Shown: positions 57,408 to 64,000 of the stretch, in pieces
Layout of the letters: each line of letters opens with the position of its first letter
How positions within the stretch are numbered: position 1 is the stretch's first letter
Origin: Bog-473 sp963764305
Lineage (GTDB): Bacteria > Actinomycetota > Acidimicrobiia > Acidimicrobiales > RAAP-2
Assembly (NCBI GenBank): GCA_963764305.1
Contig: CAVXSD010000006.1
Location: 434,001 to 498,000, forward strand
Reading direction: 5' to 3'
Length of the DNA: 64,000 nt
The notes under the pieces: generated by a model
What the model was told of the DNA's origin: nothing
Databases searched by the model: none
Seen by the model: only the letters and a program-made list of their open reading frames with translations
Program-made: the position numbers and the translations under genes

Positions 57408-58756
57408 TTAGGCGCTGGACCAGTTCGGCAATCGAGTGAACCCCACAACGAGCTCGTCGGCCCAGGGCCAGCCTTCGGCGATGCGCACGGTGGTGCGTCG
57501 GGCGCGAGCGCACGAGGATGGCGGCGGTGTGCAACAGCGTGTAGCGCAGGCGTTTGGGCTCGGCGTGGGCGAGCTCGCCGTCGAGGCACAGGCCCTTGAT
57601 CCAGGCGAGCAGGTCGCCGGCGATGAGGACCTCGACCAGCCAGGCCTCGTTGATCGCGAACTCGGCCGAGGGCAGGTTCGTCGAGCCCGGTGTCTTTGGC
57701 GTCGCGGATCGCGCCGCTCGCAGCGCCCCCGGCCCCGATAGAGCGCTTCGAGGAAGCCGACGTCGTCCTTGGGTGGTCGGTGATGAAGACCTGGTAGCGG
57801 TGGCCGTCGATGTCGGTGAAGGTGAGCTGCGCCCCGGGGTGGGGCTCTTCGCGCCGGGCGATCATCCGGGTGCCCTCCGGCCAGCCCGACAGATCCACCC
57901 AGGTCGGTGATCTCGGCCACCTCGCCGTGCGTCACGCTCGTCGGTGCCGTCGGCGGTGATGGCCGAAATCCAGCGCTTTTCGGGCACATCGAGGACCACG
58001 GCCGGCGATCTCGGCGGTGAGGTTGTGGCCGACGACGAAGCGCACGCCCCGCTCCCGGCAGGCGTCCACGAACCCGTGCGAGCACCCGGCCGTGTCGGTC
58101 CGGGCGATCACCTCGCGTGTCGGCTGGGTCGACCGGGAGCTGGGACAAGGGCGGCGTCGAGCACGCTCGACGTGATCGGCGGCGGTGCCCGACGCCGGCG
58201 TTGCCCGGGCGCAAGCAGCGCGGCGAGCGCCTCGCCGGTGGCGTCGAGGAAGGCCATCAGCGGGTAGAAGCCGAACCCGTGCTTGTAGTTCGGCGCCGCT
58301 CCCTGTTTGTCGGAGTGCGCATTGACCAGCGTGCCGTCGATGTCGATCACGTAGAACCCCGGGTCCATGCCCGCCGCCCACGGCACGCGCGCTCGAGCGC
58401 TGGCCCGAGCCGCCGCGATGCGGCTCGAACGCGGCGGCGTCGACCGCCGCGAGCGTCCGCCACGCCGTCGCCACCGACGCCACGTCGCCGAAGAGGCGCC
58501 GGCTGGTTGGCCAAGCACCCGCAGGTCGCTGATCGTGGTCGCCCCATCGGCGATCGCCACGGCCAGATCGACGAGCACCTGGCCGCGGTCATGGCCCCGG
58601 CGGCGCTTCTTCGTCGGCGCCATCGCCTCCGACAGCCCATCGGTCAGGCCCAGCCCGTCGGCCAGGTCGCACAACAGGCGGGCCCCGGCGTGGGCGACCA
58701 CGCCCTTGCCGCCGGTGGTCACACACGATCGCCGGTCGGCGGCGGTTACGCTTCAT
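57408..58756 (-). pseudogene. IS1380-family transposase, multiply frameshifted
   Basis: DDE transposase split over several frames. The N-terminus MKRNRRRPAIVCDHRRQ (ATG 58756) is followed, in the next frame, by GVVAHAGARLLCDLADGLGL and RRRGHDRGQVLVDLAVAIADGATTISDLRVL. The catalytic VIDIDGTLVNAHSDKQGAAPNYKHGFGFYPLMAFLDATGEALAALL and the segment TDTAGCSHGFVDACRERGVRFVVGHNL are clearly IS1380-type. At least four indels are needed to read the protein, so it is inactive as sequenced. Confidence 0.8.
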
Positions 58757-58765
58757 CTCGGAAGT

Positions 58766-58824
58766 GCCCTCCTGGTTGGATACTGCTGGCTTCGACAAGC
58801 AGCAGTATCCCTTGCCAGGAGGGC
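58766..58824. repeat. 59-base imperfect palindrome in the IS1380 leader
   Basis: Arms GCCCTCCTGG...GGATACTGCT and AGCAGTATCC...CCAGGAGGGC pair over about 20 of 22 positions around a 13-base loop, just upstream of the transposase start. It may form a hairpin in the transposase mRNA leader or act as a terminator shielding the element from outside transcription. Confidence 0.6.
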
Positions 58825-58861
58825 TTTTCCGCGTCATCCGGCGGAAGCAGGGAGAAAGGTG

Positions 58862-59903
58862 GCTAAGGCTGGCACCGCATCGCGGATGGCGCAGGCGCAC
58901 TCGAGCTGTCGGCGCACGGTGCGGTCGTGTGCATCGAGCAGCTCTCGCCAGCGCCGATCGCCTAATTCTGCCGCCCTCTGGGTCGAACCGACTATGTCGG
59001 TGAACAGGACTGTGGCCAAGACCCGGTCGGTCACGGGGGCATCGCGGGCGCCGGTCAGAAACTCCTGGATCTCGTCGAGGTCGGCGTCGGGATCGCCAAC
59101 GAAAATCAGGCTGTCCTCCCCTGGCACCTCGACGAGCTTGGCCCCAGTGATGTGCTCGGCTAGGTAAGCCGCGTGAGGCTTGCCCGCGAAGCGATCTCCT
59201 TTCCGGTAGAGGACAAGAGTGGGCGCTTGGATGGAAGCGAGCAATGCTCGTACATCGCCATAGGCCAGCATCTCGCTCTCAGCTCGAATGGTGCCGGGTC
59301 GTTGCCCGAAGCGGATGTAACGGCGCCATTGGGCCACGAACTCGGCGTCGTGCAGGGCGTGAGGTGCGACGTACCGCAGGCCACGATCCATCACATCACC
59401 TTCTACTGTCTCCCCCTCCGTGCGGGTGATGGCCTGCTGAAGTGCTTCGCTTTGAATGCCCCATGGGTAGTCGGGTGCCCTGGCGAGGCGGGCATAGCAC
59501 CCGTCGAGAACAAGAGAGGCTGTCCGGCTTGGGTACGTGGCGGCGAAGAAGATCGCCGTGAGACCGGTGGTGCCGTTGGCAACCACCGCGGGTCTTTCGG
59601 AGCCAAACGAGTCGAGCACGGCCAGAAGGTCCTCAGCTCGCTCTTCGATCGATGGTCGTCCGGACAAGGCACGGGGTCCGATAGCCCGTCGCCTCGATAG
59701 TCGTAGCGAATCAGGCGGCTAAACGACGCGAGTCGTCGGAAGACACGGGCAAATGCCGCGACCTCCCACGCCAACTCGACGTGCTCGGCGCCCTGAGACA
59801 TCAACACCAGATCGAGAGGCCCATCGCCGACGACCTGGTAGGCGAGGTGGGCTCCATCGGCGGCTTTGGCGTACTTGGTCTCCTGCGGCTCGATCACCGC
59901 CAC
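58862..59903 (-). pseudogene. 5' part of alpha/beta-hydrolase-adenylate cyclase fusion (copy 2)
   Basis: The N-terminus AADGAHLAYQVVGDGPLDLVL and LIRYDYRGDGLSD belong to the hydrolase domain. One missing base near 59665 shifts the frame to SGRPSIEERAEDLLAVLDSFGSERPAVVAN and onward. The cyclase domain begins at LATVLFTDIVGSTQRAAELGDRRW, but jumps from RRQLE directly to AIRDAVPAL, losing about 27 residues that include the expected GDG catalytic segment. It then ends at the IS1380-like element. Its missing tail is at 56960-57204. The GTG at 59903 is a tentative start. Confidence 0.78.
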
Positions 59904-60005
59904 CCAGTCTGTCGCTGGGTGCCGCCTGTGTCACGGCCATTTCGTGCTACCCCTGGTATCCCCATGGTGCCTGCTGTGACACCTCCGCAACCTATGGAAT
60001 ACGTC

Positions 60006-60221
60006 TCATCGCCGCCTATTTGGCTGACGGCTCGAGGAAGCGTCCTTTGCTGCCAGGTTGGCGGCCCTTGCATATCCCTCCACCACCTTGCGTATGACGG
60101 CGTCTTCTCGAGCATCCAGCTCCGGTGGGATTGCCGCTAGTACCTGCCTCACCAGAAGTGAGGCATCCCTCAGTTCCTCGGGCGTCTTCGGCTTCGTTGG
60201 AGGACGCCTACGAGCAGGCAT
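60006..60221 (-). CDS. small basic hypothetical protein, phage-like neighbour
   Basis: A 71-residue hydrophilic protein with many Arg and Lys residues, a predicted helical middle (EELRDASLLVRQVLAAIPPELDAREDAVIRKVVEGYARAANLAA) and no named domain. Its start overlaps the end of the upstream phage-like gene by 14 bases, which suggests co-translation. Function unknown. Confidence 0.5.
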   Translation of the reverse strand: MPARRRPPTKPKTPEELRDASLLVRQVLAAIPPELDAREDAVIRKVVEGYARAANLAAKDASSSRQPNRRR

Positions 60222-60831
60222 GCTCCGCGACCCCGATGATGGGACGGGCGTTCGTTACAGCCGACAGCTCACGGGCGAGGATGATACGTCCGGTCTGACG
60301 CAGCTCTCTGGACAGGCCCATCTCGCTGCTGTCGAGTACGGCCACGATGACTTGTTTCAACAGCTCCGCCTGCGCCTCTGAGAGCCGCACCAGGCGCTCC
60401 TCGATGCCTAACCGCGCCATGTCCACCATTGTCCTCTGCGCTTGTGACAGGGACCTCTCGTAGGCGCTGAGGACCGCCCTGATGTCCTCGTGGTCGGAGA
60501 CATCGGTATACGTCCAGCTCCGCAACTCCTCGACCTTTTCGGCGAGCATGTCCTTGTATCGCAGCACTTCGGCGGCGAGGAGCTGGAGCTGCTGGAGGGG
60601 GTTGTCTACGGGGACAACATTCTCGCGCTCCAGCATCGTCCAGGCGTCTTCCTCGATCCGGTGGTCCTGCGCCGCCCTGCGGTGGCTCGGTGTGTTCCCC
60701 GCATGCAAGGCGCAACGGCCCACTCCCAGATGATCCGTGCCCGCCCCGGCGGGCTTCCTACAGGAGCCTTCCCCCTGCCGTCTACGTGCCCCGCAGAGGG
60801 GCACTGGTCCTATTCTCTGACGTCGCGGCAT
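60208..60831 (-). CDS. phage-related protein (terminase small-subunit-like zinc-finger region)
   Basis: A 207-residue protein. The segment CRKPAGAGTDHLGVGRCALHAGNTP, with its CxxPAGxGTDHxGxGxCxxH pattern, is typical of small proteins next to terminase genes in actinophages. The rest is helical (ELLKQVIVAVLDSSEMGLSRELRQTGRIILA). The ATG at 60831 is preferred over a TTG three bases earlier. No large terminase, portal or capsid gene is present, so this is probably a remnant of a prophage or satellite. Assignment to terminase is a motif-level inference. Confidence 0.55.
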   Translation of the reverse strand: MPRRQRIGPVPLCGARRRQGEGSCRKPAGAGTDHLGVGRCALHAGNTPSHRRAAQDHRIEEDAWTMLERENVVPVDNPLQQLQLLAAEVLRYKDMLAEKVEELRSWTYTDVSDHEDIRAVLSAYERSLSQAQRTMVDMARLGIEERLVRLSEAQAELLKQVIVAVLDSSEMGLSRELRQTGRIILARELSAVTNARPIIGVAEHACS

Positions 60832-61134
60832 CAAGAACGGGTTCCATGACCGGGCGCCGCTGGAGCGAGCTTCACGACCGGATTACCCATTCCAAACTCC
60901 TTGTCCCCGTTGACCGATGATGGCAGTCCCATTCTGGCGGGGTCACGCTCGGTGATGGCGCGATGGTCACTGCGGTGTCGAGCCACAGCAGCGGACTGGT
61001 CACAGGAGCGGTCACAAACGCCCCATAACCAACCCGGACGAGACAACCCGGCACGCCTCCCCCACGATGCAGACGTGCTGGTGAAGCCAACTGAACCGGA
61101 TTCTTCATTACGAGGCGTCACCGCTCCGGCGGGA

Positions 61135-61157
61135 GTTCGAGTCCCGCTCCGGGCACG
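61135..61157 (+). other. attachment-site copy (right), 23-bp repeat of the tRNA-Leu 3' end
   Basis: Identical over 23 bases to 43664-43686, covering the TPsiC loop, acceptor strand and discriminator of tRNA-Leu. There is no matching 5' half here, so it is not a tRNA gene. It marks the far boundary of the integrated island. Confidence 0.82.
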
Positions 61158-61315
61158 GCACGGGTCACGTTGTGACGTCTCACGACATCGGAGACCGCTC
61201 CAACTCGACCGGACGGTCCCCGACGTAACCGGACGGCCACGGTCCGGTCACTTCCTGTTCACCGATCTCACCTGTGGTGTTCCGGGCTCGACGGACTCCT
61301 CTGCACGGGCCTGAC

Positions 61316-61341
61316 GGGAGTTCGGGTGCCGCTGCGGGCAC
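61316..61341 (+). repeat. degenerate third copy of the attachment sequence
   Basis: Matches 61131-61156 at 23 of 26 positions in the same orientation, 185 bases further right. It could be an older attachment scar or a secondary site. Confidence 0.55.
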
Positions 61342-61595
61342 CCGCCACCACCAGCGATTTTGTCGCTGGACGGCCATCTTGCACTCCGTAGGACGTGGAT
61401 TCTGCGATTGCCGCCACACCTCCAACACGCATGTTTCACTCAACCGGGTTCACACGCTTCGTCCGATCGACCGCTGGTCGCGTAGGAGACGGGGTGCAGA
61501 ACGTGCCAACCTGGAGCGGGCCACCGGCGCACACACGCGGATCCAGCACCTGACCATTCCTCACTGGCGGAGCCACCGATCCTGATCGATCTCTC

Positions 61596-63062
61596 ATGAC
61601 ACGCAGCCTCCGAATCGTTGCACTCGCCCTGGCCCTGGTGATCGCCGGCCTGGGCGGCACCGCGCTCGCCTTGACGGGCGGCGGCACCGCCGCGGCTCAA
61701 TCGGGCGGTGACACGCCGCTCCCGCCGGGCTGGGAGCTCTGCGTCCTCGAGGGACTCAGTGCACCGGCGACACCGGCCAACGTCGCCGACCTCGACGAGT
61801 GGCAGGCCGCCGAGGGCGGATCGACCAACAACACCGCGGCCTTCAACCCGTTCAATACTGGTCGGACGACCGACCACAACGGAGCGGCGATCCCCGGCGT
61901 GATCTCGGCCAACGGATTCCCCGCCTACGCCAATTGGCCTGGCGGCTGTTCGGCGACCGTGGCCACGTTGTTCCAGCCGAACATGTGGGTCATCACGGCC
62001 GCGCTCCGGTCCGGCGCGGTGGCCCCTCCGGCAGCGTTCCTCGCCGTCGTGGACCAGAGTGCGTGGTGCGCGCCAACGGCGGACGGGTTGCCCTGCTACG
62101 CCAGCTCCCTCATCGGTGCCGCCGCCAGCCTCCCCGCCTCGCTGCCGGTTTCGCCGGCCGTCTACGTCTACGGGAACGTGACGTCGGATTTGCAGTCCTA
62201 CCAGCAGGCCATCTCGGCAGTGACGGCCCAACAGGGGGTGCTGATGACCCGGGATCAGGCACTCGCCGCGGCGGAGGCAGAGGTCGCGGCGGCGCACGTC
62301 CAGTTCGGTGCCGCGTCCAAGGCCCTCCAGGGATTCGCGATCAGTGAGTACGTGAGCAGCGGGTTGTACTCGAGCGCCCCGCTGGTGAGCTCCGGCAGTT
62401 CCGAGCCGCTCACACGGAACACTCCGCAGAGCCAAGACGGTGTGGTGGCGCAGCAGTATCTCGGGCTGACGGCGTCCAACCTGATCACCCGCGACGACGC
62501 TGCGCTGCGCGACGTCAAGAGCTCCGAAGAGCAACGTGACGAGGCGGCCAATGCGGTGACGCAGGCCGCCCTGACACTTACATCAGACGAGGCGGCCGAG
62601 AACCGCTGGCTGACCTTGCTCGCGAAGGACGTGGGGACGCTCGAGCACGCGGGCGTCTGTGCAACGGTGACCATCACGGCACCGACGCCGTCCGCACCGG
62701 CGCCAACGGGTTCGGCCAGCACGCCCGCAACGCTCGTCCCCACGACCACGACCACCTCAACGCCGCCTGTGACGACGTCCACCACCACGGCGCCCCCGAC
62801 GGTGCCCACGACGACAGTGCCCTCGACCGTTCCCTCCGATACGTCGACCACGGCAGACCCCACGACGACAACGACGACGACCACGGTCCCCCCGCCGGTG
62901 CCGACGACCGTCCCCGTCACCGTTCCCTCGACCACGACCACAACCGTCCCGACCACCCCCGGAGCGACTGCACCATCGGCCACGACTCCCCCGGTGGTTG
63001 CCCCCGGCGTCACGGCGCTGCAGGGCTGCATCGCCCCTCTGGCTCCTCCCCCTGCCGCCTGA
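61596..63062 (+). CDS. secreted Thr/Pro-rich protein of unknown function
   Basis: A 488-residue exported protein. The N-terminus has a basic start and a hydrophobic core (IVALALALVIAGLGGTALAL), with probable cleavage near AAAQS at residue 34. Residues 35-350 form an exported domain with Cys residues and a helical, coiled-coil-like middle part (about residues 190-345), ending with AGVCATVTI. Residues about 355-465 are a low-complexity Thr/Pro/Val/Ser tail, probably a flexible surface linker. No catalytic domain was recognised. The ATG at 61596 is the first sensible start. Confidence 0.75.
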   Translation: MTRSLRIVALALALVIAGLGGTALALTGGGTAAAQSGGDTPLPPGWELCVLEGLSAPATPANVADLDEWQAAEGGSTNNTAAFNPFNTGRTTDHNGAAIPGVISANGFPAYANWPGGCSATVATLFQPNMWVITAALRSGAVAPPAAFLAVVDQSAWCAPTADGLPCYASSLIGAAASLPASLPVSPAVYVYGNVTSDLQSYQQAISAVTAQQGVLMTRDQALAAAEAEVAAAHVQFGAASKALQGFAISEYVSSGLYSSAPLVSSGSSEPLTRNTPQSQDGVVAQQYLGLTASNLITRDDAALRDVKSSEEQRDEAANAVTQAALTLTSDEAAENRWLTLLAKDVGTLEHAGVCATVTITAPTPSAPAPTGSASTPATLVPTTTTTSTPPVTTSTTTAPPTVPTTTVPSTVPSDTSTTADPTTTTTTTTVPPPVPTTVPVTVPSTTTTTVPTTPGATAPSATTPPVVAPGVTALQGCIAPLAPPPAA

Positions 63063-63084
63063 CGAGCCCAACTGGCGACCGCGG

Positions 63085-63147
63085 CCGCCGGCGCTCGGAC
63101 AGCAGCCGCCGGCGCTCGGACAACGGCCGCCGGCGCTCGGAACCCGC
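63085..63147. repeat. three tandem 21-base units between convergent genes
   Basis: Three direct copies of GCCGCCGGCGCTCGGACAGCA-like units at 63085-63105, 63106-63126 and 63127-63147, identical over their first 16 bases. The CGCCGGCG core of each is self-complementary, so the array may form small hairpins that end transcription between the secreted protein and the convergent repeat protein. Confidence 0.75.
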
Positions 63148-63205
63148 GCCGGAACGACGGGGCGGCCGCCTGGTTGCAGCCGTCCTGCGCTTCAGGCGTG
63201 ACGGG

Positions 63206-64000
63206 TCAGAAGCCGGTGGCGGCGATGATTGAGCCGTTGAGGTGGGTGCCGGCCATGGAGCCGTCGTTCGGTGCGTCGCCGTAGGAGAACACCGCACCTT
63301 GGGCCGACGCCACCCAGTACCCCCCGCCGGTCGCGTCCGAGAATATGGCGGCGGCTGGATTCAAGCCCCCGACCGATCCGACCGGACCGCCCCGGGCGAC
63401 GGCATCTCCATAGGCGTACACGGCGCCGTTGGCCAGCAGGACCCAGTACCCGTGTCCGTCGGCGGTGCGCACGGCGGAGGTGACCGGTGAGCCCTGGCCT
63501 CCCGGGGCACCGTAGAACGGAGCGTCGCCGAAGGCATAGACGTTCCCGGATCGGGTGATCAACCAGTACCCGTTGCCCGAGGCGTCGGGCACGACGGCGA
63601 CGGCCGCTCCCGAGCAGCCACCGATGCCGGGGCACGAGCCCGCGAACCGGGCGTCGCCGTAGGCAAAGACTCCGCCGTCGGAGGCCACCATGAAGTAGCC
63701 GCCTCCGTCGGACGAGGGCACCATGCCGACGATCGGCGCGTTGAGGCTGTGTGGGAGGCCCGACCCGGCGGGATTGAGCCCGGTACCCGGTATCGATCCG
63801 AAGTAGCCGGCGGCGCCGAAAGCGAAGACGCCGCCGTCCGATGCGACCAGCCAATACCCGGCCTTGTTCGCTGTCGGGCTGATGCCGACCACCGGCCGCT
63901 GCAACGTGAGGCTGCCGGTCGAACCGTAGAAGTGGGCGGAGCCGAAGGTGAAGATGCCGCCGTCCGAGCCCACCAGCCAATAGCCGTACGTCGGCGAGGG
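63206..64000 (-). CDS. GYWLVASDGG-repeat protein (N-terminus outside window)
   Basis: The C-terminal 260 residues or so of a repeat protein; the 5' end is beyond the right edge. Five to six units of about 45-50 residues recur, each with a GYWLVASDGGVFAFG-type strand pair, a small-residue turn and FYGS or an equivalent, for example KAGYWLVASDGGVFAFGAAG, GGGYFMVASDGGVFAYGDAR and GNGYWLITRSGNVYAFGDAP. The arrangement suggests a beta-propeller-like fold. Such repeats are common in exported proteins of Acidimicrobiia, often beside hydrolase domains. It converges on the secreted Thr/Pro-rich gene. Confidence 0.8.
   Translation of the reverse strand, partial: PSPTYGYWLVGSDGGIFTFGSAHFYGSTGSLTLQRPVVGISPTANKAGYWLVASDGGVFAFGAAGYFGSIPGTGLNPAGSGLPHSLNAPIVGMVPSSDGGGYFMVASDGGVFAYGDARFAGSCPGIGGCSGAAVAVVPDASGNGYWLITRSGNVYAFGDAPFYGAPGGQGSPVTSAVRTADGHGYWVLLANGAVYAYGDAVARGGPVGSVGGLNPAAAIFSDATGGGYWVASAQGAVFSYGDAPNDGSMAGTHLNGSIIAATGF

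Larger units (their letters stand above)
57205..58861 (-). mobile_element. IS1380-like insertion sequence with 5-bp target duplication
   Basis: A 1657-base element flanked by GCTAA at 57200-57204 and 58862-58866. The ends share an inverted ACCTTTC near the tips (CGGACCTTTC at the left; the complement of GAGAAAGGTG at the right). Size and a 4-5 bp duplication match IS1380-family elements. It interrupts cyclase copy 2. Confidence 0.75.
43664..61157 (+). mobile_element. tRNA-Leu-associated genomic island, about 17.5 kb
   Basis: Bounded by the intact tRNA-Leu and an exact 23-base copy of its 3' end. The interior differs from the flanks: lower GC, many IS elements, broken genes, xenobiotic-type enzymes and two phage-like genes. 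Housekeeping genes lie on the left flank and a secreted protein on the right. No tyrosine or serine integrase is visible, so the element is probably an immobile remnant. The boundary is seen in sequence; the integration mechanism is inferred. Confidence 0.75.
60832..61595. other. noncoding region at the right end of the island
   Basis: A 764-base stretch with no convincing gene. It contains the right attachment half at 61135-61157, a degenerate third copy at 61316-61341, and a cluster of GGTCAC hexamers between about 60951 and 61016. Nothing else recognisable was found. Confidence 0.6.

Noticed and set aside
44346..61134. CRISPR array or an anti-phage defence system inside the island
   Set aside because: No regularly spaced repeats, Cas, restriction-modification, toxin-antitoxin or other defence gene could be recognised.
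61135..61157. A second tRNA-Leu gene
   Set aside because: Only the 3' 23 bases are present; there is no anticodon arm or 5' acceptor strand.
62255..63031. Minus-strand Val/Gly-rich frame opposite the secreted Thr/Pro-rich gene
   Set aside because: It is the mirror of the ACC/ACG-rich tail; the plus-strand gene has a signal peptide and a sensible start.

Overview
The window is a high-GC chromosomal segment of an actinobacterium, most probably of the class Acidimicrobiia. The evidence is the actinobacterial order uvrC-rapZ-yvcK-gap-pgk, the neighbouring uvrA/uvrB/coaE and rpsA/polA/ANTAR-regulator blocks, a DUF222-HNH (13E12-type) gene, an AftD-like arabinofuranosyltransferase, and secreted proteins built from GYWLVASDGGVFAFG-like repeats. 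The class assignment is an inference from gene content, not from a marker tree.

Layout. 1-5.4 kb (minus): translationally coupled uvrC-rapZ-yvcK-gap-pgk operon, with whiA missing from its usual place after yvcK. 5.6-9.3 kb: nadA, a DUF427 protein, a DUF222-HNH protein and a decayed repeat-protein fragment. 9.3-16.3 kb (minus): uvrA, a SnoaL-like protein, uvrB, coaE and a methyltransferase. 16.4-32.0 kb: a cell-envelope glycan locus with a 1544-residue AftD-like enzyme, GT4, flippase, acyltransferase-SGNH protein, two GT-C enzymes, GT2, DUF2304 protein and a UDP-galactopyranose-mutase-like flavoprotein. 32.1-36.9 kb (plus): an oligopeptide-type ABC transporter operon ending in an ATP-grasp gene and lacking its binding protein. 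37.0-43.5 kb (minus): menC-like gene, small coiled-coil gene, ANTAR response regulator, polA, rpsA. 43.6 kb: tRNA-Leu(CAA).

43.7-61.1 kb is an accessory island. Its two ends carry an exact 23-bp copy of the tRNA-Leu 3' end. Inside are three IS110-family transposases (one inserted into another), an IS1182-like and an IS1380-like element, two decaying alpha/beta-hydrolase/adenylate-cyclase fusion genes, a GNAT acetyltransferase, a deazaflavin-type nitroreductase, a luciferase-like monooxygenase, a MerR regulator, two membrane proteins and two phage-like genes. No integrase is visible. Core-type DNA resumes with a secreted Thr/Pro-rich protein and a partial repeat protein at the right edge.

Several conserved core genes (uvrC, polA, an ABC ATPase, a GT2 and a GT-C enzyme) are each broken by single-base indels while the rest of the gene is well preserved. 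This looks more like indel errors in the assembly than true pseudogenes. The most interesting biology is the tRNA-bounded island and its IS110/IS1111 elements: their noncoding flanks have the position, and in one case a suggestive sequence match, expected of guide (bridge/seek) RNAs.
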